64,000 bases of DNA from Roseateles toxinivorans (GCF_004362525.1 NZ_SNXS01000002.1:62001-126000); one strand, 5' to 3'. Shown: positions 49,924 to 58,299, counted from the stretch's first letter. Notes: generated from the letters alone by a model not told the origin. Made by a program: numbers and translations.

Positions 49924-50637
49924 ATGTTGCAAGTTCAAGACCTGGTGCTGCACCGCAGCGGCAAGGCCGTGCTGCATGGCGTGAGCCTGGAGATTCCGGC
50001 CGGCCAGATCACCGCCCTGGTGGGCGCCAATGGCGCCGGCAAGTCCAGCACGGTGATGGCCATCGCCGGCGCGCTGCCGCTGACCAGCGGCCGCATCGAG
50101 CTGAGCGGCCACGCACTCCACCGAATGCGGCCCGAGGCCGTGCGCGCCGCCGGCGTGGCCGTGGTGCCCGAGGGCCACAAGGTGCTGGGCGACCTGAGCG
50201 TGCGCGACAACCTGCGCGTGGCCGCCAGCGCGCTGCCGGCCGCCGAGGTGCCCGCGGCGCTGCAGCGCGTGCTGGCCGTCTTCCCGGAGCTGGAGGTCAA
50301 GCTGGCACAGCCGGCCAAGTCGCTGTCGGGCGGGCAGAAGCAGATGGTCTGCATCGCCCAGGCGCTGATAGCCGCGCCGCGCTATCTGGTCATCGACGAG
50401 CTGTCGCTGGGCCTGTCACCGATGATCGTCAAGCGACTGGCCGATGTGGTGCAGCAGATCGCCGCCCAGGGCGTGGGCGTGCTGCTGATCGAGCAGTTCA
50501 CCAGCCTGGCCCTGGCCATCTCGACCCAGGCCTGCGTGCTGGAGCGGGGCCGTATTGCCTTCAACGGCGCCTCGGGCACGCTGCGCGAGCGGCCCGAGAT
50601 CCTGCACAGCAGCTATCTGGCCTCAGCGGCTCAGTGA
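49924..50637 (+). CDS. ABC transporter ATPase, LivF type
   Basis: Second nucleotide-binding subunit, 237 residues. Walker A GANGAGKSS, signature LSGGQKQM, Walker B YLVIDELSLGL and switch His replaced by Gln (LLIEQFTSLA), which is usual for LivF. The ATG at 49924 gives MLQVQDLVLHRSGKAVL, preceded by GAGAAAG. It follows the LivG-type gene by 13 bases and completes the importer. Its end overlaps the convergent AraC-type gene by 7 bases, so the two transcripts collide tail to tail without room for a terminator. Confidence 0.92.
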   Translation: MLQVQDLVLHRSGKAVLHGVSLEIPAGQITALVGANGAGKSSTVMAIAGALPLTSGRIELSGHALHRMRPEAVRAAGVAVVPEGHKVLGDLSVRDNLRVAASALPAAEVPAALQRVLAVFPELEVKLAQPAKSLSGGQKQMVCIAQALIAAPRYLVIDELSLGLSPMIVKRLADVVQQIAAQGVGVLLIEQFTSLALAISTQACVLERGRIAFNGASGTLRERPEILHSSYLASAAQ

Positions 50638-51605
50638 GCCAGCGGTAGCGCTGCAGTCCCGGCGGCCACCCGCCGCTGGAACTCCCGCGGCGCCTCCCCG
50701 AAGTGGCTCTTGAACATGCGGCAGAAGTGCGCGCTGCTGTTGAAGCCCCAGGCGAAAGCCACCTCCGAGATCATCTTGCGGCCCGGCGCGCTCAGGTCGG
50801 CATGGCAGCGCTCCAGCCGGGTCTGCCAGATATAGCGGTCCAGCGAGCAGTTTTCGTCTTCGAACACGCGGTGCAGATAGCGCTTGGAGCAGCGCATGGC
50901 CAGCGCGATGCGCTCGATGCTGAGGTCCGACTCGGCCAGGTGGGCATGCACATACTGCTTGACGCGGGCGCGCAGCACGCTGGGCAGGGTGGTGTGTTCG
51001 CTGGCCTCGCCCTGATAGGCGGCCAGCGTCGAGGCCAGCAGGCCTATCACCGTCTCGCTCAGCGGCTGGCCCACGCCATTGGGCAGGCCCGGCAGCTGTT
51101 CTGACAGCGAGCGCAGAAAGGAGCTGAGCACCGCGTACAGACCGACCACGCTGCTGGCCGTGGCCTCGCAGGTGTGCAGGCTGGGCACCTTGAAGCCGCG
51201 CAGCAACTCGCGTGGCACCTGCACCACCAGCAGATCCAGGCGCTCGAAGTTGGTCACCGAATAGGGCACGCGGGGGTCGTACAGGCTCCAGTCGCCGGGG
51301 TGCAGGTGGAAGGAACGCTCGCCCTGGCGGATCTCGGCATGGCCTTTCAGCTGCAAAACAAGCTTGTACAAGGCGTCCATCGGCAGCTCGCTGCAGATGC
51401 GTTCACGGTGCACACGGTGTGGCGGGGCGCTGATGCGCAGCATGCGCAGCGGGCCGACGTTGAAGGCCGACAGCTCGGCATCGACCGGCCCGTCGTCCAG
51501 CGCATCGACGCCCAGATCGCCGAAGTAGTTGCGGTTGATGCGTTCCCAGGCGGCGGCACGGTCCGCCAGATGTTCGCCGTGGGTGCTGAAATATTGGTGA
51601 TCCAT
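50631..51605 (-). CDS. AraC-family transcriptional regulator, FeaR-like
   Basis: Regulator of 324 residues. The N-terminal 180 residues form an AraC-binding-like effector domain (LSAFNVGPLRMLRISAPPH, LQLKGHAEIRQGERSFHLHPGDWSLYD in part) of the type in FeaR, ThcR and XylS-like activators. The C-terminal 100 residues are the double helix-turn-helix (LSIERIALAMRCSKRYLHRVFED and ISEVAFAWGFNSSAHFCRMFK, in part). The ATG at 51605 has GAGG 7 bases upstream; the longer frame before it begins with poor signals. It is transcribed toward the transporter genes and most likely activates the alcohol/aldehyde island in response to its substrate. FeaR-type regulators respond to aromatic amines or aldehydes, which supports an aromatic substrate only weakly. 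Confidence 0.9.
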   Translation of the reverse strand: MDHQYFSTHGEHLADRAAAWERINRNYFGDLGVDALDDGPVDAELSAFNVGPLRMLRISAPPHRVHRERICSELPMDALYKLVLQLKGHAEIRQGERSFHLHPGDWSLYDPRVPYSVTNFERLDLLVVQVPRELLRGFKVPSLHTCEATASSVVGLYAVLSSFLRSLSEQLPGLPNGVGQPLSETVIGLLASTLAAYQGEASEHTTLPSVLRARVKQYVHAHLAESDLSIERIALAMRCSKRYLHRVFEDENCSLDRYIWQTRLERCHADLSAPGRKMISEVAFAWGFNSSAHFCRMFKSHFGEAPREFQRRVAAGTAALPLAH

Positions 51606-51811
51606 GATGGCCTCGGGGGACAGGCTGAGGACTCGGAGGCTGCTGCTGATTCGGGCGCTGGCCGCCAAGCGGGCAGGCGCGCACCAAAATACTTAATTTA
51701 TTAACCATATTAGGGCATGGCGCACCAGGCCCGTATGAGGGATAACGATCAATGCGGGTATCCTGCAACGCAACCGTGACGGGTCCAAGGCCAGACAAGG
51801 GAGGCATGCCC

Positions 51812-53023
51812 ATGGGATTAGCTGACTCGATGCCGATGCGCAGGGACCCGCGGGCCCTGGCCGCGCGCTACGCCCAGGTACGTGCAGCCACGCTGGCCCT
51901 GGCCGCGCCGCTGTCGGCCGAGGACCAGTGCGTGCAGTCCATGCCCGACGCCAGCCCTGTCAAATGGCATCTGGCCCACACCAGCTGGTTCTTCGAGACC
52001 GTGGTGCTGCGCCCGCATCTGCCCGGCTACGAGGTCTTCGACCCGGCCTTTGCCCAGCTCTTCAACTCCTACTACGTCAGCCTCGGGCCGCGCCATCCGC
52101 GCCCCCAGCGCGGCCTGCTGACCCGGCCCTCGCTGCAACAGGTGCTGGACTATCGCGCCCATGTGGATGCCGGCATCGCCGCTCTGCTGCGCCAGGGCGG
52201 CGGCGAGGCGCTGCCGTTGCTGGAGCTGGGCCTGCACCACGAACAGCAGCACCAGGAACTGCTGCTCACCGACGTCAAGCATTTGTTTTCGCTGAATCCC
52301 TTGCTGCCGGCCTGGGGCGACGCGGGCCCGCATCCGGCTGCCGACGCGGCGAGGTCCGGCGGCTGGTCCACCTTCACCAGCCAGGAGGCCTTGATCGGCC
52401 ATGCCGGCGAAGGCTTCGCGTTCGACAACGAGACGCCCCGCCACCCGGTGCGGCTGCAGCCCTTTGCGCTGGCCGACGACCTAGTGAGCTGCGGCGAGTA
52501 CCTGGCCTTCATCAATGACGGCGGCTACCGGCGCCCCGAGCTGTGGCTCAGCGATGGCTGGTCCACCGTGATGGCCCAGGACTGGCAGGCGCCGCTGTAC
52601 TGGAACCTGGCCGATGCGCAGCAGCCGCGCCTGTTCACGCTGGCCGGCGAGCAGGCGCTGGACCCGGCCGCGCCGGTCTGCCACCTGAGTTTTTACGAAG
52701 CCGCTGCCTACGCCGAATGGGCCGGCCACCGACTGCCGACCGAGTTCGAGTGGGAGGCGGCGGTGAGCCGCAGCAGCGAGCTGCGGCAGGGGTTCGGCGC
52801 CGTCTGGCAATGGACCCGCTCCTCCTACGACCCCTACCCCGGCTTCAGGACCTGGACCGGCGCGATCAGCGAATACAACGGCAAGTTCATGGTCGGCCAG
52901 CTGGTGCTGCGCGGTGGCAGCTGCGCCACGCCGGAGGGTCACAGCCGCGCCAGCTACCGCAACTTCTTCCCGCCGGCGGCGCGCTGGCAGTTTGCAGGCA
53001 TACGGCTTGCCCGGGATCTCTGA
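51812..53023 (+). CDS. egtB: Ergothioneine biosynthesis sulfoxide synthase EgtB
   Basis: Non-heme iron enzyme of 403 residues that joins hercynine to a thiol (cysteine or gamma-glutamylcysteine) with O2 to form the sulfoxide precursor of ergothioneine. The N-terminal DinB-like domain carries the expected iron ligands His56 (WHLAHTSWF) and His143/His147 (HHEQQHQE). The C-terminal half is an FGE-sulfatase fold (HPVRLQPFALAD, RLPTEFEWEAAV, VWQWTRSSYDPYPGF, LRGGSCATP). The ATG at 51812 is chosen because GGGAGG lies 7 bases before it; the ATG at 51806 is too close to that site. The egtD start follows 1 base after its stop. No egtA or egtC is nearby, which favours the type that uses free cysteine. 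Confidence 0.93.
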   Translation: MGLADSMPMRRDPRALAARYAQVRAATLALAAPLSAEDQCVQSMPDASPVKWHLAHTSWFFETVVLRPHLPGYEVFDPAFAQLFNSYYVSLGPRHPRPQRGLLTRPSLQQVLDYRAHVDAGIAALLRQGGGEALPLLELGLHHEQQHQELLLTDVKHLFSLNPLLPAWGDAGPHPAADAARSGGWSTFTSQEALIGHAGEGFAFDNETPRHPVRLQPFALADDLVSCGEYLAFINDGGYRRPELWLSDGWSTVMAQDWQAPLYWNLADAQQPRLFTLAGEQALDPAAPVCHLSFYEAAAYAEWAGHRLPTEFEWEAAVSRSSELRQGFGAVWQWTRSSYDPYPGFRTWTGAISEYNGKFMVGQLVLRGGSCATPEGHSRASYRNFFPPAARWQFAGIRLARDL

Positions 53024-53024
53024 T

Positions 53025-53981
53025 ATGCATCCTCATCTGATCCAGCTCACCGACGACGTGCCGGTGGCCGCCGTCGACTTCGCCCGCGACCTGATCGCCG
53101 GCCTGCATGAGCAGCCGCGCCAGGTCTCGCCCAAGTACTTCTATGACAGCGCCGGCTCGGCGCTGTTCGAGCGCATCTGCGAGCTGCCCGAGTACTACCC
53201 GACGCGCACCGAGATGGGCCTTCTGCAAAGCCGCGCGCACGAGATGGCCGAATGCATAGGAGCGCGGGCCGACATCGTCGAGTTCGGCGCTGGCGCCAGC
53301 CGCAAGATCCGCCTGTTGCTGAACCATTTGCAGGCGCCACAGCGCTTTTTACCGGTGGACATCTCAGGCGAGCACTTGCATGAGGCAGCCGGCGGTCTGC
53401 GGCGCGACTACCCGGGCCTGCGCGTCGAGCCCATTGCTGCCGACTTCACCCAGGGCCTGAACCTGCCGCCCGCGCTGGGCCGGCGCATCGGCTTCTTCCC
53501 CGGCTCGTCGATAGGCAATTTCGAGCCCGAGGCGGCCCGCAATCTGTTGCGCCGCATGGCCGGCTGGCTGGAAGGCGGTGGCCTGCTGATCGGCGTCGAT
53601 CTGGTCAAGCACCCGGACGAGCTGCATGCCGCCTACAACGACGCCCAAGGCGTGACGGCCGCCTTCAATAAGAACCTGCTGGCCCGCGCCAACCGTGAGC
53701 TGGGCGCCGACTTCGAGCTGTCAGCCTTCGACCACTACGCCTTCTACCAACCCCAGCTGCAGCGCATCGAGATGCATTTGCTCAGCCGGGCGCGGCAGAC
53801 CGTGCGCTTCTGCGGCCAACGCTTCGAGTTCGGGCAGGGCCAGTCGCTGCACACCGAGAACTCCTACAAATACACGCTGGAGAGCTTTGAGGCGCTGGCC
53901 CGCAGCGCAGGCTTTGAGCCAGCGGCGGTGTGGACCGATGAGGAGCAGCGCTTCGCGGTGCACTGGCTGGTGTTGCCTTGA
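53025..53981 (+). CDS. egtD: L-histidine N(alpha)-methyltransferase EgtD
   Basis: SAM-dependent enzyme of 318 residues that trimethylates histidine to hercynine, the substrate of EgtB. It shows the family start (QVSPKYFYDSAGSALFERICELPEYYPTRTE in part), the SAM site EFGAGASRKIRLLL, FFPGSSIGNFEP, and the histidine-site region AAYNDAQGVTAAFNKNLLARAN (in part). ATG begins 1 base after the egtB stop, so the pair forms a compact two-gene operon; the final C-S lyase step must be provided elsewhere. A 17-base hairpin overlaps its stop codon. Order egtB-egtD is common in proteobacteria. Confidence 0.95.
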   Translation: MHPHLIQLTDDVPVAAVDFARDLIAGLHEQPRQVSPKYFYDSAGSALFERICELPEYYPTRTEMGLLQSRAHEMAECIGARADIVEFGAGASRKIRLLLNHLQAPQRFLPVDISGEHLHEAAGGLRRDYPGLRVEPIAADFTQGLNLPPALGRRIGFFPGSSIGNFEPEAARNLLRRMAGWLEGGGLLIGVDLVKHPDELHAAYNDAQGVTAAFNKNLLARANRELGADFELSAFDHYAFYQPQLQRIEMHLLSRARQTVRFCGQRFEFGQGQSLHTENSYKYTLESFEALARSAGFEPAAVWTDEEQRFAVHWLVLP

Positions 53982-53996
53982 GCCTTTCGGAGGCTC
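53980..53996 (+). terminator. Possible terminator hairpin after egtD
   Basis: Stem GAGCCT-TTCGG-AGGCTC overlapping the egtD stop codon. There is no T tract after it, so termination would need Rho or the hairpin may only protect the message end. Confidence 0.4.
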
Positions 53997-54063
53997 TCAA
54001 CACGTCCCACATGAGCTTTGAAGCGCATTGCAAGCCAGCGTCGCCGTCACCCCAAATGCGGCG

Positions 54064-54538
54064 CTTGGCCCTGCGGGCCAAGTCCCCTGTGCTGCTCCCA
54101 GCCTGAGGCTACGCGCCTAACTCGCCCTCCCACCCCCTGCGGGGCCGGCATCTGCCGTTGGCAGCTGCCTGTGGTCGGTGCTCGGACAAAGACGCTCGGC
54201 CCATCGCCCGGAGCGATGGGCAACCTCAGGCAGCTGCGCTGCTCGGCGCCGCATAAGGGGTGTCGTCGCCACCGGCTCGCAATGCAGGCACCGCCGGTGG
54301 CACACCACTCGTGCTACGCCACCCTGCATCCGCGCAGGCGCAGCTCCGCCAGCCGACGGGCGCCTGTGCGGGGCTGAAGCGCGCAGCGGCTTGGGCCAGC
54401 GCGCTTTGCGCGCGGATCAAAAACTGACTGGGCGCGTTTGTCCGAGCTTAGTGAGCGAAGCGAACGGGGGCGAGTTACGCGACCGGCCCAAGGCGAGAGC
54501 ACTGGAAGGGAGTCGGGCGGGCCGCAGGCCGGCTCGAC
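54064..54538. other. Gene-free intergenic element dense in perfect inverted repeats
   Basis: Within 53982-54608 I see no credible coding gene; short frames occur on both strands but lack ribosome sites and family features. The DNA holds several strong stems: CTTGGCCC-TGC-GGGCCAAG (54064-54082); the 11-base pair GCAGCTGCCTG/CAGGCAGCTGC (54161-54171 with 54227-54237) enclosing GCCCATCGC-CCGGA-GCGATGGGC (54199-54221); CCACCGGC/GCCGGTGG (54269-54300); CAGGCGC/GCGCCTG; GCGCGC-TTT-GCGCGC (54399-54413); and a 12-base stem with two mismatches (54512-54538). This could be a structured RNA, a dispersed genomic repeat or a decayed element. Orientation unknown. Confidence 0.5.
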
Positions 54539-54608
54539 CTCCGTACTGAAGCCCGGCGGCTGGCGGGGCTGGGCCTGCGTAGCCACAAGCCGTGATCAAG
54601 CGAAATCC

Positions 54609-54875
54609 TCAAGCCCTTCCCTGAGGCCCGAAGCACCCGTGCTCCACATCCATCAAGGCCAATGCAAACCATGGCCGCCCCGGGCCGGCGGCATACAGCC
54701 GCTCGTCGCCTGTGCTGCGCCGGCGCACAGTGACCAGCGCGTCGTCATTGCCCAGCATGCGGCTCAGATCGGAGCCGGTTTCTTCCCTGATCTCGAAATC
54801 GTTGGCATCGAAGCCGCTGGCGCGCAGGCTGTCGCAAAACCTCAGACTGACGGGTGAGACATGACGGTGCTGCAT
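54609..54875 (-). CDS. Small hypothetical protein (88 residues)
   Basis: Starts MQHRHVSPVSLRFC and contains a short DANDFEIREETGSDLSRML region, a beta-like ALVTVRRRSTGDERLYAAG segment and a C-terminal WFALALMDVEHG. An AAGGAGATC ribosome site 7-8 bases before the ATG supports translation. No signal peptide or membrane segment. I do not recognise the family. The composition (mixed acidic and basic, with a few aromatic residues) looks like a real small soluble protein and not a GC-shadow frame. Transcribed away from the small membrane-protein gene on the right; it borders the structured intergenic element on its 3' side. Confidence 0.6.
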   Translation of the reverse strand: MQHRHVSPVSLRFCDSLRASGFDANDFEIREETGSDLSRMLGNDDALVTVRRRSTGDERLYAAGPGRPWFALALMDVEHGCFGPQGRA

Positions 54876-55070
54876 GGCGGGATCTCCTTGACGGCTGGGA
54901 GCGATTGTTGAGAAAGCACCCTGATCCCGCCATTCCCTCTGAAAGGGGTGATGCCCCCTCTTTCGGGGGACATGCGGCACAGCCGGCCATCCGTCATTCG
55001 CATCTATGAACTAGCATGTGGGACTGCTGCCGCACCCGATCAACCCCGCGCTTACCCTGCCCCTCCTGCC

Positions 55071-55355
55071 GTGTTCATCCAAATCCTCGCCGCCCTGGGC
55101 CTTGCCATCTGCCTGCTGCTGGGCATACGCATGTGCCTCAGCGCGCCACGCCAGCGCCGGCTTGATGCCGTGCTGCGGCGCTGGGGCTATGGCCTGAAGG
55201 CGCGGGCCCTGGGGCTGTACCACTGGCGAGCCACGCGGCGCCAGGCGGCCCGCGAGGCCGAGGCGGCGATCGAGCGGGCGCGCAAGAAGGGCCAGTGGGA
55301 GGGCAACGTCTACCGCCCCGAGTCCTTCGACAAGAAGCCGCGAAAACCCCACTGA
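55071..55355 (+). CDS. Small hypothetical single-pass membrane protein (94 residues)
   Basis: GTG start giving (M)FIQILAALGLAICLLLGIRM, a single hydrophobic helix at about residues 2-20 with the remainder cytoplasmic and strongly basic (RQRRLDAVLRRWGY, ATRRQAAREAEAAIERARKKG). The acidic/basic helical tail ends YRPESFDKKPRKPH. The topology resembles small inner-membrane proteins with a helical cytoplasmic tail. The frame is open further upstream from an ATG at 54948, but that region lacks a membrane segment or ribosome site before the GTG. No family recognised. It faces the MocR-type gene tail to tail with 77 bases between. Confidence 0.55.
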   Translation: MFIQILAALGLAICLLLGIRMCLSAPRQRRLDAVLRRWGYGLKARALGLYHWRATRRQAAREAEAAIERARKKGQWEGNVYRPESFDKKPRKPH

Positions 55356-55362
55356 GCCCGGA

Positions 55363-55422
55363 CACAAGGCCCGGAAGGGGCTTGTGCCTGGCGAAGGCCA
55401 AATGGCGATACAAGCCATTTGG
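55363..55422. terminator. Two hairpins between convergent genes
   Basis: A 10-base stem with one mismatch (CACAAGGCCC-GGAA-GGGGCTTGTG, 55363-55386) and a perfect 9-base stem (CCAAATGGC ... GCCATTTGG, 55398-55422) fill the gap between the ends of the small membrane-protein gene and the MocR gene. Neither is followed by a clear T tract, so their role as a two-way terminator is only plausible. Confidence 0.4.
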
Positions 55423-55432
55423 CTGACGCGGG

Positions 55433-56926
55433 TTACAAAAAGCCTTGCACCGCCCGCGCCAGCAGCGCAAAGTAACCGGCGATCTCCTCCTCGCGCACCG
55501 CGCCGTAGCCCAGTAGCAGGCCCTTGGCCGGCGCCGGGGAGCGCATGTAGTACATCGATAGCGGCCGCGTCGCCACGCCGGCGCGCAGCACCTTCTGCAC
55601 CACCGCACGGTCATCCAGCGCCTGGGGCAGGCCCAGCACCAGATGCAGGCCGGCGTCACCACCTATCACCGGCAGTTGGCTGCCGAACTGCTGGGCTATG
55701 GCCGCGATCAGCGCGTCGTGCCGGGCGCCATAGACCGCCCGCATGCGGCGGATATGCGTCGCGTAATGGCCCTCGGCCAGAAAGCGCGCCAGCACGGCCT
55801 GCTGCAGGGTCTGGCCCTCGCGGAACAGCTCGTTGAGGGCGCGGGCAAAACTGTCCACCAGCTCGGGCGGCAGCACCAGGTAGGCCAGGCGCAGCGCCGG
55901 GAACAGGGTCTTGGAGAAGGTGCCCAGATAGATCACACGGCCCTTGTCGTCCAGCCCCTGCAAGGCCGGCAGCGGCCGGGCGCCGTAGCGGAATTCGCTG
56001 TCGTAGTCGTCCTCGACCACCCAGGCGCCCTGCGCCGCCGCGTACTCCAGCAGCTGGCGGCGCCGGCCATGGCTCATCAGCGCGCCGGTCGGGTACTGGT
56101 GCGAGGGCGAGACGAACATGGCCCGAGGCGGCGCGCGAAGCTGCGCGGCGCTGGGCGCCAGGCCCTCGGCATCCACCGCCACCGGCTCCAGCTTCAGGCC
56201 CAGCGCGCGGAACACGCTGCGCGCGCCCCAGTAGCCGGGGTCTTCGAGCCAGACGGTGTCGCCCGGATCGGCCAGCAGCTGGGCCACCAGCTGCAGCGAC
56301 TGCTGCGTGCCGCTGGTCACCACCACCTGCTCGGGCGTGCAGACCACGCCCCGCGTGCCCTGCAGATAGGTGGCGATGGCCTCGCGCAGGCCGGCGTCGC
56401 CATGGCCGGTGGCATAGCTCATCTGCTGCGGCGTGGCGGCGCGCCAGACCTGCGCCTGCAGCCGGTTCCAGACCTGGGACGGGAACATCCGCACCTCAGG
56501 CACGCCCGGCGCGAACGCGCCCCATTGCAGCGGCGCCGCCCCGGCCTGCTCGACCAGCTGGCTGCCGCGGCTGGACAGCGCCGCCCGGCGGGCGGGCTGC
56601 AGCGGCTGCGCCGCCAGGCCGGCAAAGCCGGCCAATCGCGGCCCGACGGCGGCCACAAAGGTGCCGCGTCCGACGCCGGCCTGCACATAGCCCTCCAGCG
56701 CCAGCTGTTCATAGACGTGGACGACGGTGTTGCGCGCAATGCCCAGCGCCTGGGCCATGGCCCGCGACGGCGGCAGCTTCAGCCCGGCCGGCAGCACCGC
56801 CGTGCGTATGCCCGATTGCAGGATGCGGTAGAGCTGGCGGTGGTCGGGATCGCCACTTGCCGGGTCGAACTGACGCAGCACGAAGTCGGGCAGAGCACCG
56901 GCCTGGGCAGGGAGTTGAGCGGCCAT
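55433..56926 (-). CDS. MocR-family (GntR-aminotransferase) regulator, GabR/PdxR-like
   Basis: A 497-residue regulator with an N-terminal GntR winged helix (residues about 25-95, LYRILQSGIRTAVLPAGLKLPPSR and GIARNTVVHVYEQLALEGYV in part) joined by a linker to a fold-type-I aminotransferase domain (about 130-490). The PLP lysine is Lys339 in GTFSKTLFP, and the cofactor-site VEDDYDSEFRY is present. In GabR the domain binds PLP and GABA and activates gabT-gabD; the same divergent arrangement with gabTD here supports that role. PdxR, which controls PLP synthesis, is the alternative but no pdx genes are near. The start codon has no ribosome site and is directly preceded by a repeat of the presumed operator, so autorepression is likely. 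Confidence 0.9.
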   Translation of the reverse strand: MAAQLPAQAGALPDFVLRQFDPASGDPDHRQLYRILQSGIRTAVLPAGLKLPPSRAMAQALGIARNTVVHVYEQLALEGYVQAGVGRGTFVAAVGPRLAGFAGLAAQPLQPARRAALSSRGSQLVEQAGAAPLQWGAFAPGVPEVRMFPSQVWNRLQAQVWRAATPQQMSYATGHGDAGLREAIATYLQGTRGVVCTPEQVVVTSGTQQSLQLVAQLLADPGDTVWLEDPGYWGARSVFRALGLKLEPVAVDAEGLAPSAAQLRAPPRAMFVSPSHQYPTGALMSHGRRRQLLEYAAAQGAWVVEDDYDSEFRYGARPLPALQGLDDKGRVIYLGTFSKTLFPALRLAYLVLPPELVDSFARALNELFREGQTLQQAVLARFLAEGHYATHIRRMRAVYGARHDALIAAIAQQFGSQLPVIGGDAGLHLVLGLPQALDDRAVVQKVLRAGVATRPLSMYYMRSPAPAKGLLLGYGAVREEEIAGYFALLARAVQGFL

Positions 56927-56972
56927 TTGGTTCTAACAATTCATCGATATTGGTTCCAATAATGGAGCCAAT
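56927..56972. promoter_or_regulatory. Presumed MocR-regulator operator between the regulator and gabT
   Basis: Direct repeats TTGGTTC at 56927 and 56950 (23 bases apart, about two helical turns) and an inverted copy GGAGCCAAT at 56964; the core ATTGGTTCC/GGAGCCAAT is a near-perfect palindrome. GabR-type regulators bind direct repeats spaced by about two turns, which fits. The site lies within the 89-base divergent gap. Confidence 0.6.
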
Positions 56973-57015
56973 ACGATTCTAGACTGCGGCTCGCGTCACG
57001 CTTTTCAGGGACCCC

Positions 57016-58299
57016 ATGAATACGACCACCAGCCACACCAACAACGCCACCATCGATGCCCGCCGCATCGCCGCCACTCCGCGCGGTGTGGGCATAGGCT
57101 TCCCCATCTACGCCCAGCGCGCGCTGAACGCCGAGATCTGGGATGTCGAGGGCCGGCGCTATATCGACTTCGGCTCGGGCATCGCCGTGCTCAACACCGG
57201 CCACCGCCATCCGCGCATCGTGCAGGCGATACAGGCGCAGCTGGAGTGCTTCACCCACACGGCCTACCAGGTCGTGCCCTACGAGAGCGTGGTCCGGCTG
57301 GCCGAGCGGCTGAATGCGCTGACACCCGGCACGCATGCGAAGAAGACGGCCTTCTTCACGACCGGTGTCGAGGCGGTCGAAAACGCGATCAAGATCGCCC
57401 GCGCCCACACCCGCCGCCCCGGCGTGATCGCGCTCAGCGGCGCCTTCCATGGCCGCACCTATATGGGCATGGCGCTGACCGGCAAGGTGGCACCCTACAA
57501 GCAGGGCTTCGGCCCGTTCCCGGGCAGCATCTTCCATGTGCCGGCACCGGCCGCCCTGCATGGCGTGTCGGTCGATGACTCGCTGCGCGCGATCCAGCAG
57601 CTGTTCAAGTGCGATATCGAACCGACCCAGGTGGCGGCCATCATCGTCGAGCCGATCCAGGGCGAGGGCGGCTTTTACGTGATGCCGACCGAGTTTCTGC
57701 GCGCGCTGCGCCAGCTCTGTGACCAGCATGGCATCGTGCTGATCGCCGACGAGATCCAGACCGGCTTCGGGCGCACCGGCCGCCTGTTCGCGATGGAGCA
57801 CCACGGCGTGCTGCCCGACCTGATGACGATGGCCAAGAGCCTGGCCGGCGGCGTGCCGCTATCGGCCGTCTGCGGCCGCGCCGAGATCATGGACGCCCCC
57901 GCGCCCGGCGGCCTGGGCGGCACCTATGCCGGCCATGCGCTGGCCATCGCCTCGGCCCATGCGGTGCTCGATGTGATCGAGGACGAACAGCTCTGCGCCC
58001 GCGCCGAACGCCTGGGCCAGACCTTGAAGACCCGGCTCAACGCGCTGCGCGCCACGGTGCCGCAGATCGCCGACGTGCGCGGCCTCGGCGCCATGGTGGC
58101 AATGGAATTCGCCCAGGCCGATGGCACGCCCGACACCGAATTCACCAAGCAGGTGATACATCGCGCGCAGGCCGCCGGGCTCTTGCTGCTGAGCTGCGGC
58201 GTCTACGGCAACGTGATCCGTTTCCTGTTCCCGCTGACGATAGAAGACGCCGTGCTGGACGAAGGTCTGGCCATCCTCGCCCGCGCCCTGCAAGCCTGA
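57016..58299 (+). CDS. gabT: 4-aminobutyrate aminotransferase
   Basis: PLP-dependent class III aminotransferase of 427 residues that converts GABA and 2-oxoglutarate to succinate semialdehyde and glutamate. Features: the substrate segment YIDFGSGIAVLNTGHRHP, FFTTGVEAVENAIKIAR, AFHGRTYMG, IVEPIQGEGGFY, the cofactor Asp in IADEIQTGFGRTG, and the Schiff-base Lys274 in MAKSLAGGVP. A CAGGGA ribosome site precedes the ATG. Length and motifs match E. coli GabT closely. gabD follows after 14 bases, giving the complete GABA shunt from GABA to succinate, under probable control of the divergent MocR-type regulator. Confidence 0.95.
   Translation: MNTTTSHTNNATIDARRIAATPRGVGIGFPIYAQRALNAEIWDVEGRRYIDFGSGIAVLNTGHRHPRIVQAIQAQLECFTHTAYQVVPYESVVRLAERLNALTPGTHAKKTAFFTTGVEAVENAIKIARAHTRRPGVIALSGAFHGRTYMGMALTGKVAPYKQGFGPFPGSIFHVPAPAALHGVSVDDSLRAIQQLFKCDIEPTQVAAIIVEPIQGEGGFYVMPTEFLRALRQLCDQHGIVLIADEIQTGFGRTGRLFAMEHHGVLPDLMTMAKSLAGGVPLSAVCGRAEIMDAPAPGGLGGTYAGHALAIASAHAVLDVIEDEQLCARAERLGQTLKTRLNALRATVPQIADVRGLGAMVAMEFAQADGTPDTEFTKQVIHRAQAAGLLLLSCGVYGNVIRFLFPLTIEDAVLDEGLAILARALQA

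Noticed and set aside
54178-54549. Short frames on both strands in the structured intergenic region
   Set aside because: No ribosome sites, strongly skewed composition and coincidence with inverted repeats; they look like by-products of the palindromic DNA.
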